Shown: positions 9,316-17,964, counted from the stretch's first letter. The stretch is DNA of 64,000 nt from Gemmata palustris (GCF_017939745.1 NZ_JAGKQQ010000002.1:841838-905837); one strand, 5' to 3'. Program-made: numbers and translations. The notes: generated from the letters alone by a model not told the origin.

Positions 9316-9841
9316 AGCCGTGTTCCTCGACCGTGACGGCACGCTAATCGAAGAGGCCCACCACCTCTCGTCGCCGGACCAGGTGCGACTCATCCCGGGC
9401 GCGGCCGAAGCCGTTCGGCGACTGAACGATGCAGGTGTGTTGGTCATCGTCATCACGAACCAGTCCGGCGTCGCGCGCGGGTACTTCCCGGAGAGCCGGC
9501 TGAGCGCCGTTCACGACCGCGTATCGGAACTCCTGGCGGCACACGGCGCGAAGGTCGACGCCTATTACTACTGCCCCCACCACCCCACCGAGGGAGTAGG
9601 CGCGTACCGCGTAACCTGCGAGTGTCGCAAACCGAAACCGGGAATGCTCCTCACCGCCGCACGCGACTTCGACATCGATCTCGCGCGCTCGTGGATGGTC
9701 GGCGACAAGGTCTGCGATTCGGGCGCTGGCGACGCCGCCGGGTGCCGATCGGTCCTGGTGCGCACGGGCCACGGGCGCGACTTACCGAACGCGGTCGCGG
9801 ACCTCACTGCCGCAATCGAGTTGTGGGCGGCTTCGAGATAG
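9305..9841 (+). CDS. gmhB: D-glycero-D-manno-heptose 1,7-bisphosphate 7-phosphatase-like HAD phosphatase
   Basis: 178 residues from ATG 9305, overlapping the end of the nucleotidyltransferase gene. HAD motif I is FLDRDGTLIEE, motif II is VITNQSGVARG, and the motif III/IV region is KPKPGM with MVGDKVCDSGAGDAAG. A zinc-binding cluster typical of GmhB is present as CPHHP followed by CECRKPKPG. The enzyme removes the 7-phosphate of heptose bisphosphate. No GmhA isomerase or HddA kinase is in the window, so the pathway would need genes elsewhere, or the substrate may be a related sugar or histidinol phosphate. Confidence 0.85.
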   Translation: MPREAVFLDRDGTLIEEAHHLSSPDQVRLIPGAAEAVRRLNDAGVLVIVITNQSGVARGYFPESRLSAVHDRVSELLAAHGAKVDAYYYCPHHPTEGVGAYRVTCECRKPKPGMLLTAARDFDIDLARSWMVGDKVCDSGAGDAAGCRSVLVRTGHGRDLPNAVADLTAAIELWAASR

Positions 9842-9855
9842 TCGGGGCGGCTTCG

Positions 9856-9967
9856 GGCCAAACGAGCCGCGACCGCAAGGGAGCGGGGCAACGACCTCCT
9901 GTATTGGGTAGAACCGCTAGGAATTCCAGGCGCCTCCCGCTCCCTTGCAGTCGCGGCTCGTTTGGCC
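9856..9967. repeat. Inverted repeat with 32-bp arms
   Basis: The arms 9856-9887 and 9936-9967 are reverse complements with one mismatch. They contain GGCCAAACGAGCCGCGAC and GCAAGGGAGCGGG. It lies between gmhB and a glycosyltransferase gene on the same strand, where it could terminate or attenuate transcription. I did not see another copy of this exact sequence in the window. Confidence 0.88.
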
Positions 9968-10023
9968 ACTGTGACAATCACAAGCCCCTACCGTCGCGCC
10001 CACCACCGACACGAGGACACGGC

Positions 10024-11646
10024 ATGGCGGCCAAGTTCCTGATCGTGAACAACGGAATGACCGAAGCGCGCGGGCACTTCGTGGAAACGGGAGTCGCGAT
10101 CGCTCGGGCCGCCCGGCGCCGCGGGTTCGATGTGCTGATGGGCGTTCACGCGCGCTGCATCGGGCGCGGGCTCCCGGCCGATTTGCCGACGGTCCCGCTG
10201 TTCCGCGTCGATCACTGGGGCCACATCGTTGATGAGGTTCAGCCGTCGGCGATCCCTCTTCGTGGTGAACTCGGACCGCTCTGCGATACCCCGATCGAAG
10301 CCGTGCTCGATGGCCACGCGACACTGCGCGAATTGCTCGATGCGCGACTCGCTCCTCCACCCCAACCGAAACGCAAACTGAAGGCGAAACTCGCTCACTT
10401 CGCGAAGCGCACGCTTCCGCCAGTCGTGAGCGGGCTGTTCCGGGCGCTGGTTCCGCCGGTCGCGTTCGATCACGTTCGCGCCACCGCGCGCAAGCGCCGC
10501 GGACTTCCGCCCGTACCAACCTTTGGGAATGACACCGGTCATTTCGACCCGCTCCCAACTGATGCCGAAGGGCTGCTCCGGCGAGCGCTCGGCCGCATTC
10601 CACCCGAGCACAACGAGTTCGTTCACTACCAGATGTTTGCCGCCGACCTCGAGCGGTTCCTCACGCTCTGCGGGGCCGGGCCGAACGATCACGTCTACTT
10701 CCCGACCGCCTACGGGCGCGACGCCCTCGCCGTACTCGCGCTCGTGCAGCGCGTGGGCGCGGAACGCCTGCCCACGTTCCACCTCGAATACCGACACACG
10801 ATGCTCTCGCCCGCGGAACTGGAGCGCGAGACGTGCCCCGTTGAGGCGTTCCACACGCGCACGCACCGCGCGTACTTCGATGCGTGCCGCGCGTACCCCG
10901 AGACTGACAACGTGCGGTTCTACACGGACACCGCCGAACTCGCGGCCGATTACGCCGAACTCGCGGGGTTCCCGTTCGGAGTGCTTCCATACGCATTTCG
11001 TGCGGACCTGATCCCGCACTCCCCACCGCGGAACACAACGGGTCCGCTCCGCGTACTGTTCCTCGGTGACTTGCGGAAGGAAAAAGGCTTCACGAAGCTG
11101 CCGCCGCTCGTGCGCGCGATGGGCACGGGCGAGAAGAGTCGCGTGCAGTTCGTCGTGCCCGGCGCGATCCACCCCGAAGAGCGCGAACCCGCGATGCTCA
11201 GCGCACTCGCGGAGTTGGAATCCTACCCGGAGTCGGTCGTGGAGCGCCCGTACCGCGACGGTTTCGTGCCCGCGGACGACTACTACCGGCTGCTCAGTTC
11301 GGCCGACGTCGTGTTGTGCTTTTACGACCCCAAAGCGTACCGCTCGCGCAGTTCCGGCATCTTCGCCGAGGCGGTCGCGGCCGGGAAACCGACCATCGTT
11401 TCGGCCGACACGTGGATGGCGTCCGAACAGCGGGCCGGTAGCGGCGAAGTCGTGCGCGACGAGCGCGAACTGCTCAGCGCGTTGCGAGACGTTGTCGCCG
11501 ATTACCCGAGTTACCGCGCGGCTGCGGCGGAAGCGCGCACCCGCTGGTTGAGCCATCATTCGCCAGAAAACTTGCTCGCGCAATTGATTGGCACGAAGCC
11601 AACAAGCGTCGCGACCTCGAAAGTCGGCGCGCGAGCCACAGTCTGA
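10024..11646 (+). CDS. Glycosyltransferase, GT4-like (GT-B fold)
   Basis: 540 residues from ATG 10024. The C-terminal half carries GT4-type signatures: RVLFLGDLRKEKGF, then DYYRLLSSADVVLCFYD and SSGIFAEAVAAGKPTIV, the last being the nucleotide-sugar contact region with its conserved Glu. The N-terminal half has the acceptor-side pattern ARGHFVETGVAIARAA and is diverged. It is probably cytosolic, adding a sugar to a lipid- or protein-linked glycan. Its place after the nucleotidyltransferase and phosphatase genes and before a second glycosyltransferase supports a surface-polysaccharide role. Confidence 0.78.
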   Translation: MAAKFLIVNNGMTEARGHFVETGVAIARAARRRGFDVLMGVHARCIGRGLPADLPTVPLFRVDHWGHIVDEVQPSAIPLRGELGPLCDTPIEAVLDGHATLRELLDARLAPPPQPKRKLKAKLAHFAKRTLPPVVSGLFRALVPPVAFDHVRATARKRRGLPPVPTFGNDTGHFDPLPTDAEGLLRRALGRIPPEHNEFVHYQMFAADLERFLTLCGAGPNDHVYFPTAYGRDALAVLALVQRVGAERLPTFHLEYRHTMLSPAELERETCPVEAFHTRTHRAYFDACRAYPETDNVRFYTDTAELAADYAELAGFPFGVLPYAFRADLIPHSPPRNTTGPLRVLFLGDLRKEKGFTKLPPLVRAMGTGEKSRVQFVVPGAIHPEEREPAMLSALAELESYPESVVERPYRDGFVPADDYYRLLSSADVVLCFYDPKAYRSRSSGIFAEAVAAGKPTIVSADTWMASEQRAGSGEVVRDERELLSALRDVVADYPSYRAAAAEARTRWLSHHSPENLLAQLIGTKPTSVATSKVGARATV

Positions 11647-11676
11647 CCACGAGTGACTGCCACGGAGGGCGCCCGA

Positions 11677-12822
11677 GTGCGTGTACTGCTCTACCACCCC
11701 TGGGGACGGTTCGATCCTGCGTGCGGCGCGAGCCACGCTGCGCTCGCGCACCGCGACTACTTCCGCGCCCACGACTGGGACGTTCACTGCGTCATGCAGC
11801 AGATCCCTGCGTGGGGCGTCACGGCACCCGAAGGCGAGAGCACGATCGCGCTCAACTGCGCACCCAACTCCGCGCAAGACCCGGGAACCGAATTCAATCA
11901 ATTGCTCTACGCGAGCGAACGGGCCGCAAACGATCGTGCCTTCCGCACGCTCGCGAGCGAACCGTGGGACGTGTTCTTCACCACGGACGTGTGCGCCACG
12001 CCGTTCGCTTACGCGCTCCCGCACACCACGCAAAAGATTCTCGCGGTCGGCGACAGTTACGCGCGTCGGGCGGCGACTTCGGAGCTTGTGCCGCACGCGG
12101 TGCGCGAAGCCGAATACAAGTTCACGTTCGGCCGCGTGGAAGCGGAACTGTACCGCCTGTTCGATCACATCCTGTTCTCTACCGAGGCCGATGCGAACGC
12201 GGCGCGCAAGCACAGCGTGAAGTCTGCGTGCCACATTCCCCTCTGGGTGCGCGCCACGAATGTGGCACCCCCGCAAGCGTGCGAAGAACACGACATCACC
12301 ATTTGCGGCAGCGAGCACAGCGGCGACCTCGCGGACCTCGAATGGTTCTACCGGCACGTGTACCTGCCGCACCTCCGGGCGTGTGGCATCAGGCTCACGA
12401 TTGCAGGCTCGGTCGCGGACCGGTTCCCGGTGGCCGACCTCCGCATTACCAAGCTCCCTTCAACGGTCGGCGTGTACGAAGCGTCGCGCGTGATCGTTGC
12501 CCCTGCCCACTCTGCTGCGGGACCATACGTTCCCGTGATGGATGCGATGGCCGCCGGTCGCGCGGTCGTCACCACGCCGCTCGGCCTTCGTGCCCTCAAC
12601 GCGCCCGGCGACGCGGTCATTTCGATCGACATGCGAACCGACTCGAGCGGCACGGCTGCCGTGATTCGCGAACTGCTCGCGGCTCCCGGTTGGCGGAAGG
12701 CGCTGGGCACGCGGGCGGCACAAATCCCCGCGACCCACTCGCGCGAGCGGTTCTTCGCTGCGCTCGATGCCGTGTGGGAGCTACACACTTTCACGCAGCG
12801 CCCGTTCGCGAATGCCGCGTGA
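11677..12822 (+). CDS. Glycosyltransferase-like protein (GT4 type)
   Basis: 381 residues from GTG 11677, chosen because GGAGGG ends seven bases upstream; the frame is also open from GTG 11653. It begins VRVLLYHPWGRFDPACG and ends with GVYEASRVIVAPAH followed by PVMDAMAAGRAVVTTPLGL, the C-terminal donor-binding pattern of GT4-like enzymes. It lacks a signal peptide. It lies 30 bp after the preceding glycosyltransferase, in the same likely operon. Donor and acceptor are unknown. Confidence 0.72.
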   Translation: MRVLLYHPWGRFDPACGASHAALAHRDYFRAHDWDVHCVMQQIPAWGVTAPEGESTIALNCAPNSAQDPGTEFNQLLYASERAANDRAFRTLASEPWDVFFTTDVCATPFAYALPHTTQKILAVGDSYARRAATSELVPHAVREAEYKFTFGRVEAELYRLFDHILFSTEADANAARKHSVKSACHIPLWVRATNVAPPQACEEHDITICGSEHSGDLADLEWFYRHVYLPHLRACGIRLTIAGSVADRFPVADLRITKLPSTVGVYEASRVIVAPAHSAAGPYVPVMDAMAAGRAVVTTPLGLRALNAPGDAVISIDMRTDSSGTAAVIRELLAAPGWRKALGTRAAQIPATHSRERFFAALDAVWELHTFTQRPFANAA

Positions 12823-12935
12823 CTAACATTCGCTAACATCTGCCAACCGTTTTCGCCCGCGCCACGGGGTATGGCTCCCGCTGAATCCCTGTAATTTCCA
12901 GCTAAACAACGCGCCCGGCTAACATTTGCTAACAT
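12823..12935. repeat. Two copies of a TAACATTYGCTAACAT motif
   Basis: CTAACATTCGCTAACAT at 12823-12839 and CTAACATTTGCTAACAT at 12919-12935 are direct repeats differing by one base, about 96 bp apart. Each is itself a tandem of CTAACAT. They follow the last glycosyltransferase gene in a non-coding gap. They could be protein-binding sites or remnants of a recombination or insertion event; nothing else identifies them. Confidence 0.55.
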
Positions 12936-13016
12936 TTTCGGAGTCCGACCTACTCGTTGACCTTACTGCGTCCAGCCCGAGTAATGATCCTTGCTGAATG
13001 CGGCGGGCACAGTCGC

Positions 13017-13496
13017 TCATGAATCACCAAGCCGACTGTAGTCCATCGCTTCATCAAACGACCACGGACGATCCAGTCGCTCCTCTCGCGGTGTGCCGTC
13101 CCTGTCTTCGATGACCGTATTGAGATGCACTACCCATCCCCCGCCTGCAGTCCGGCAGGTTCGCAGGATGTGGCATCGGCCGTCACCGATCTGGGTGGAG
13201 TGGATCATCTCCTCATACCCATCCGGGTCGCTTCGGTGGGTCATCCAAGATTGCCCGCCGTCCATGTACTGCGTGCGGATCGTCGTGTCGTCCGCGGTCC
13301 CCGACCGCCGCTCCAGCGTCCACTTCAGCCGGCTCGGAGGTACATTGAGGTACTGCCACGTGTGGTTGTACTTGGGCACGCCGTCTGCCTCGTGGCTCTC
13401 CCCCGGTTCCAGCGGATCGAAGTACTCTTCGGCGGGAAAGAATTGGGTGACCGGGGCAGCCCCGTCCCAGGTCTGGTAGACGAGTTGGATTCGCAC
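13017..13496 (-). CDS. Hypothetical protein
   Basis: 159 residues from GTG 13496, chosen because GGGAG lies six bases upstream. An open frame back to 13592 has no signal. The protein is acidic and rich in Trp, Tyr and Asp (for example QTWDGAAPVTQFFPAEEYFDP and WSFDEAMDYSRLG), without Cys clusters beyond CHILRTC and without membrane segments. I recognise no family. It is flanked by non-coding DNA on both sides. Confidence 0.6.
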   Translation of the reverse strand: MRIQLVYQTWDGAAPVTQFFPAEEYFDPLEPGESHEADGVPKYNHTWQYLNVPPSRLKWTLERRSGTADDTTIRTQYMDGGQSWMTHRSDPDGYEEMIHSTQIGDGRCHILRTCRTAGGGWVVHLNTVIEDRDGTPREERLDRPWSFDEAMDYSRLGDS

Positions 13497-13953
13497 GACA
13501 CACTCCCGTCGGGACTGCTCGAACCGACAAGTAAACAAGTATGTTCCGCCTAGCACAACTCTTCCTCCCGCGTGTGCGATGGCTCCTAGCACAACGGGTT
13601 ATCACTTCTCCATCAGGAGGAGCCTCCCACCGGCCGTGCGCCAATCTCTTGAAACTGCGAGGCAGCGAGCAGGTGGAGTCTTTCTTGGGCACATGATCGG
13701 CACAAGCCGACCGGTGAAACCTCCACCGCACTGGCGCGGCCCCCGTTCTGAACCGCTACCCGCACGGTGCAGGTGTTGCCCCACCAGCCGACTCGCGCCG
13801 ACCATGTGCCCAAGAACCGATTGTCTACATTTTACCCATCAAATTCAGTGCCTGCAAGAACACAAGTGTCTTTTTATCCACATGCCCATTTCTAGCCGCG
13901 TGACGCGCGCGACCGTCGCGGCTACAATCGTTGGCATCCCCCGAGGGTCCGAC
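13497..13953. other. Intergenic region with one 20-bp inverted repeat
   Basis: It lies between divergent genes. The only structure seen is a pair of arms, 13682-13701 and 13797-13816, reverse complements except for one base (TTCTTGGGCACATG core). A plus-strand frame crosses the region but has no start site or protein character. The end nearest 13954 is AT-richer (13825-13870) and may hold the promoter of the ATP-grasp gene. Confidence 0.5.
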
Positions 13954-14904
13954 ATGCGGAAGCCGTTCGCCATTTATCACGAGCACCCCGACTGGTTCCG
14001 CCCGCTGTTCGCGGAACTGGAGCGCCGGGACATCCCGTTCGTTCGCCTCGATCCGCGGGCGCACGTCTACGACTCGGGCGAGCACTCGTCGCCCTACGCG
14101 CTCGTATTCAACCGCATGAGCCCGTCCGCCTACTTGCGCGGCGGGGTACAGGGGATGTTCTTCACGGTCGGGTTCATGGCCCACCTGGAGCGCCTCGGCG
14201 TGCCGGTCGTGAACGGGTTGAACGGTTTCTCCACCGAGATTTCCAAGGCCCGGCAGCTCACATTGCTCGAATCGCTCGGGCTGCCGTACCCGCGGTCGCG
14301 CGTGATTAATCACTCGTCGAAGGCGGTGGAGGCAAGCGAGGGCTTGCGCTTCCCCGTAGTGGTGAAGGCCAACATCGGCGGGAGCGGCGCGGGGATCGTG
14401 AAGTTCGCGTCGCGCGACGTTCTCGTGGCGGCAGTCGAAGCGAACCAGCTCGATTTCGGGGTCGATCACACCGCGCTCGTGCAAGAGTTCGTCCCGGCAC
14501 GCGGCGGGCACATCACCCGCGTCGAAACGCTCGGCGGAAAATTCCTCTACGCGATCAAGGTTTACACTACCGGCGAATCGTTCAACCTGTGCCCCGCGGA
14601 CATCTGCCAGCGCGCGGACGGCGTCGAACTGGTCCGCGCCGCGTGCCCCATTGACGCGCCGAAAACCGGGCTGAAGGTGGAGGGCTACACGCCCCCGCCC
14701 GAGGTGATCGCAGCGTGCGAGAAGATCATGCAGACGGCGGGAATTGATGTCGGCGGGATCGAGTACATGGTTGACGATCGAGACGGCAAAATCGTCTATT
14801 ACGATGTCAACGCGCTCTCCAACTTCGTGGCCGATGCGGTGAACGTGGTCGGGTTCGATCCGTTCGCCCGGCTCGTCGATTATCTGGTGGCGCGGGCGAA
14901 ATAG
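13954..14904 (+). CDS. ATP-grasp ligase, RimK-like
   Basis: 316 residues from ATG 13954, preceded by GAGGG. An N-terminal Rossmann-like segment (HPDWFRPLFAELERRDIPF) is followed by the ATP-grasp body: SKARQLTLLESLGLPYPRS, FPVVVKANIGGSGAGIV (phosphate-binding loop), LVQEFVPARGGHITRVE, and a metal-binding end GIEYMVDDRDGKIVYYDVN. The pattern suits carboxylate-amine ligases of the RimK/glutathione-synthase type. The substrate is unknown and the gene stands alone, so no pathway can be inferred. Confidence 0.82.
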   Translation: MRKPFAIYHEHPDWFRPLFAELERRDIPFVRLDPRAHVYDSGEHSSPYALVFNRMSPSAYLRGGVQGMFFTVGFMAHLERLGVPVVNGLNGFSTEISKARQLTLLESLGLPYPRSRVINHSSKAVEASEGLRFPVVVKANIGGSGAGIVKFASRDVLVAAVEANQLDFGVDHTALVQEFVPARGGHITRVETLGGKFLYAIKVYTTGESFNLCPADICQRADGVELVRAACPIDAPKTGLKVEGYTPPPEVIAACEKIMQTAGIDVGGIEYMVDDRDGKIVYYDVNALSNFVADAVNVVGFDPFARLVDYLVARAK

Positions 14905-15277
14905 CCCACCCGCTCGTGCGTGCGGAGATGAGCGCCTCTTGGCGAACGGCCGGTGTAAGCCGGCCGGTGAGAGGCCCGAAGCCCATTCGGTGAACCCCGC
15001 CCGCAAGGGCGGTGGGTGACATCGCACAAGAGGTTATCCCGCCCGCAAGGATAACAGGTGGACCGCGGGTAGTTGTTGGTGAACCCCGCCCGCAAGGGCG
15101 GTGGGTGGACGTACAAGGCGCGAGCATCACGCCTTGTGGGATCGAACGACCCGCCGCCCTTGCGGGCGGGGTTCACCGCGCCCCAACACACGCAACAACC
15201 AGCCACCAGCCGGCTTACACCGGCCGTTCGCCAAGAGACTCCAGGCGAACCGCGAGTGTTAACGAGCGGGTGGTGAA
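14905..15277. repeat. Composite nested inverted repeat (families A and B)
   Basis: The gap between the ATP-grasp and flavin monooxygenase genes is mostly palindromic. Family B arms at 14936-14963 and 15210-15237 (CTCTTGGCGAACGGCCGG start) are reverse complements, and further out CCCACCCGCTCGT near 14905 pairs with ACGAGCGGGTGG near 15262. Inside lie family A cores at 14991-15017, 15080-15106 and, inverted, 15151-15175, plus a variant at 15031-15056. This suggests insertion of one element type into another. Confidence 0.82.
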
Positions 15278-15346
15278 ACGCAACTGTAGACACCGGCCCT
15301 GAACTGATCCGCTTGGTGGGCCGTGCCCACCTCACAAGAGGCACAC

Positions 15347-16375
15347 ATGCGCTACGGTTACTGGATGCCCGTGTTCGGTGGGTGGCTGCGCAACGTCGAC
15401 GACGAGAACATGGCGCCCACGTGGGAGTACAGCAAACGGCTCGCGATCCGCAGCGAGCAGATCGGGTTCGACCTCTCGCTCGTCGCGGAACTGAACCTCA
15501 ACGACATCAAGGGCGAAGAGGCCCCGTCCCTCGATGCGTGGAGCACGGCCGCGGCGCTCACCGCGGTCACGTCCAAGCTGGAACTGATGGTCGCGGTGCG
15601 CCCCACGTTCCACAGCCCCGCGCTCCTGGCGAAACAGGCCGCGAACATCGATCATATCGGCGGGGGCGGGCGCCTGTCGCTGAACGTCGTTTCGAGCTGG
15701 TGGAAGGACGAGGCCACCAAGTACGGCGTCCACTTCGAGCAGCACGACGACCGCTACGCCAGGACCGCCGAATGGCTCTCCGTGCTCGATGGCGTGTGGA
15801 AGCAGGACCACTTCAGCTTCGAGGGGAAGTATTACCGCGTGCAGGACAACGTGCTCCAGCCGAAGCCCGCGAGCAAGCCGCGCCCGGTGATTTACGCTGG
15901 AGGTGAATCGGAAACCGCGAAGAACCTGATCGCAAAAACCTGCGACGCCTACGTGATGCACGGCGACCCGCCCGAGCGCATCGCCGAGAAGATCGCGGAC
16001 ATGCGCCGGCGCCGCGAGGGTTTCGGCCTGGGGCCGATGATTTATGGCGTGGCCGGCTACAGCATCGTGCGGGGCACCGAGGCCGAAGCGAAGAACGAGC
16101 TGAGCCGCATCACGGACGTGAAACAATCGGCCGCGGGGTACCACAACTACCAGCAGTGGCTCGCGGGCACGCAGCTCGAACAGCGCGTGTCGCTCGAAGA
16201 CTACTCCGTCTCCAACCGCGGCCTCCGGAGCGGACTTATCGGCACCCCGCAGCAAGTCCTCGACCGCGTGAAGGCGTTCGAGGCTGCGGGCGTGAACCTA
16301 CTGCTCTTGCAATGCAGCCCGCAATTGGAGGAAATGGAGCGGTTCGCGGAGGAAGTGATCCGGCCGAGCCGGTGA
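15347..16375 (+). CDS. LLM-class flavin-dependent monooxygenase, SfnG/alkanesulfonate monooxygenase-like
   Basis: 342 residues from ATG 15347 with AAGAGG upstream. Bacterial-luciferase-like TIM barrel: it starts MRYGYWMPVFGGWLRNV, and has EQIGFDLSLVAE, FHSPALLAKQAANIDHI, GGRLSLNVVSSWWKDE and EQHDDRYARTAEWL, all close to the dimethylsulfone/alkanesulfonate monooxygenase branch. These use FMNH2 from a separate reductase to oxidise sulfonates or sulfones. No reductase, transporter or sulfur regulator is adjacent, so the substrate assignment is only by family resemblance. Confidence 0.85.
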   Translation: MRYGYWMPVFGGWLRNVDDENMAPTWEYSKRLAIRSEQIGFDLSLVAELNLNDIKGEEAPSLDAWSTAAALTAVTSKLELMVAVRPTFHSPALLAKQAANIDHIGGGGRLSLNVVSSWWKDEATKYGVHFEQHDDRYARTAEWLSVLDGVWKQDHFSFEGKYYRVQDNVLQPKPASKPRPVIYAGGESETAKNLIAKTCDAYVMHGDPPERIAEKIADMRRRREGFGLGPMIYGVAGYSIVRGTEAEAKNELSRITDVKQSAAGYHNYQQWLAGTQLEQRVSLEDYSVSNRGLRSGLIGTPQQVLDRVKAFEAAGVNLLLLQCSPQLEEMERFAEEVIRPSR

Positions 16376-16387
16376 GTGGAGGAGGAA

Positions 16388-17095
16388 ATGCCCGACTTGT
16401 ATCGTTTGCAAGTTCTATCAATTCACGACAAGTATTTAACATGCCGTGTTACGGAACTTTACGACGAAGCCGGTCTTTGCCCTTCCCTCGCGTTAGTTCT
16501 CCATTTCCTCTGGGACACGGTCGATGGGAGGACATCGGTTCGCTGCCCTACGGACGAAACAGACATCCTGACGGAATTGGCCCCAGACTTCGCCCAGAGT
16601 TCTCCGCTCGGCCAGGCTCTTGCAGGTCGCTACGCTTACGAAGACGGAGAATGGAACTGGAGAAACGTCGGACGGTTTATCTCTTGTGTGGGAATCACCG
16701 ATCTCCGTGTCGTGAATACGGTCGATTATTATGATCGCAGCGAGCCCGGATGGCACCGCACTCCGGTGGAGAGCAGAGCGTCCCAAGCAACATTCCACAT
16801 CGGCGTCACCGACTCGCAATGGCTCGAACACCTAGCTCCCGGCATGGAATGGGAGAGTAGAGGATACCCGGAAGACACATACATCCCGCTGTTCGCGGAC
16901 TGGCTCACACCAGATGTGATGCTCCTCGCAAAGAGTCTTGATGAGACCGGAGATTTTAGCGGGCTACCGATCCTCGCGGACGCCCTCCAAGAAGCGGGGT
17001 GTAACAGCGACGAACTCCTCAGTCACCTGCGCGACCCGAACGCGACGCACGTGCGCGGGTGCTGGGCGCTCGACTTGATACTCGGTAAGGAGTGA
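16388..17095 (+). CDS. LGK-family protein with a divergent N-terminus
   Basis: 235 residues from ATG 16388, directly after a GGAGGAGG ribosome-binding site. The last 60 residues (GLPILADALQEAGC, HVRGCW, LDLILGKE) match the C-terminal block of the genes at 3830 and 17098. The first 150 residues are unrelated to them: there is no CxCCRR motif, and instead an acidic region with Tyr and Trp (YAYEDGEWNWRNVGRF). It looks like a module exchange keeping only the C-terminal block. It follows the monooxygenase gene by 12 bp and overlaps or abuts the next family member. Confidence 0.8.
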   Translation: MPDLYRLQVLSIHDKYLTCRVTELYDEAGLCPSLALVLHFLWDTVDGRTSVRCPTDETDILTELAPDFAQSSPLGQALAGRYAYEDGEWNWRNVGRFISCVGITDLRVVNTVDYYDRSEPGWHRTPVESRASQATFHIGVTDSQWLEHLAPGMEWESRGYPEDTYIPLFADWLTPDVMLLAKSLDETGDFSGLPILADALQEAGCNSDELLSHLRDPNATHVRGCWALDLILGKE

Positions 17096-17097
17096 TC

Positions 17098-17889
17098 GTG
17101 GCCGCGCGAAAGACGATGACTGGAGCGGAGTGGGTTCGCGGAACTGATCCCAAACAGTTGCTCGCGGCGCTCGGTCGCCGAACCAGGAACCGCAAGCGCC
17201 GACTGTTCGCGTGCGCGTGCTGTCGGCGGCACTGGCACTGGGTAGAAGGCACTCCCGCAGTAACCGCCATCGAGGTCGCGGAAGCCTACGCCGACGGGCT
17301 GACGAGCGGCAAGAAACTGGAAGCCGCCCGCAAGGAAGCGGAAACGACCGCAACACACTTCTACAACGAGTACCGCCGGCGCAACGGCGTGCCGCCGTAC
17401 ATCGCCCACATGCACGCGAGTGCGTGTGCCGCCGCGGCAACGCCGCCGAACGCTCGTTCCGGGTACGACTCGTTCGCCGCCAGCACTGCCAACTACGCGG
17501 CCCAGACCTATGCCCACGAGATGATTGACGACGTTCAACCCACCGACGATGTCTGGCGCGCCCACAAAGCAGACGAAGCAGCGGCCCAGGCCGCTCTCGT
17601 GCGCGAAATCTTCGGCAACCCGTTCTGCCCGGTCGCGTTCAACCCCGCGTGGCGCTCGTCGGACGTAATGATTCTGGCCAACGGCGTTTACACCGACCGC
17701 GCGTTCGACCGGATGCCGATCCTCGCGGACGCCCTCCAGGACGCGGGGTGCAACAACGATGATCTGCTGGGTCACCTGCGCGACCCGGCCCTCGTGCCCC
17801 GGGAGCACACCGACAGCACATCCGACCCACCTCCAGTTTCACACGTCCTCGGGTGCTGGGCGCTCGACTTGGTTCTCGGGAAGGAATGA
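17098..17889 (+). CDS. CxCCRR / LGK-family protein, full-length form
   Basis: 263 residues from GTG 17098 with AAGGAG five bases upstream; an alternative GTG at 17092 would overlap the previous stop. It has TGAEWVRGTDPKQLL, then RRLFACACCRRHWHW, VAEAYADG, a variable Ala-rich middle, REIFGNPFCPVAF, FDRMPILADALQDAGC and VLGCWALDLVLGKE. It is the most complete of the three relatives in the window. A 17-residue polar insert precedes the final block. Function unknown; tandem placement with the 16388 gene suggests duplication in place. Confidence 0.83.
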   Translation: MAARKTMTGAEWVRGTDPKQLLAALGRRTRNRKRRLFACACCRRHWHWVEGTPAVTAIEVAEAYADGLTSGKKLEAARKEAETTATHFYNEYRRRNGVPPYIAHMHASACAAAATPPNARSGYDSFAASTANYAAQTYAHEMIDDVQPTDDVWRAHKADEAAAQAALVREIFGNPFCPVAFNPAWRSSDVMILANGVYTDRAFDRMPILADALQDAGCNNDDLLGHLRDPALVPREHTDSTSDPPPVSHVLGCWALDLVLGKE

Positions 17890-17933
17890 ACTGGGCGGCC
17901 GCGCCCGAAGGAACGGGTGCGGCCGCCCAGTTC
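17888..17933. terminator. Bidirectional hairpin between convergent genes
   Basis: The arms 17888-17902 and 17919-17933 are perfect 15-bp reverse complements (GAACTGGGCGGCCGC), separated by 16 bases. The hairpin overlaps the TGA of the plus-strand gene and lies 30 bp beyond the stop of the convergent hydrolase gene, so it can serve both. Confidence 0.8.
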
Positions 17934-17964
17934 AATCTCTGAGTCGCGTACTTTCACGTTCTCG

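Noticed and set aside
9988..12372. A 794-codon open frame on the minus strand opposite the two glycosyltransferase genes
   Set aside because: High-GC codon bias leaves antisense frames open. Its translation is rich in Arg and low in complexity, and the plus-strand genes have clear family motifs.
14905..15277. Possible CRISPR array from the repeated GGGCGG hairpins
   Set aside because: Units are palindromic, differ in orientation and have irregular spacing; no cas gene is present.
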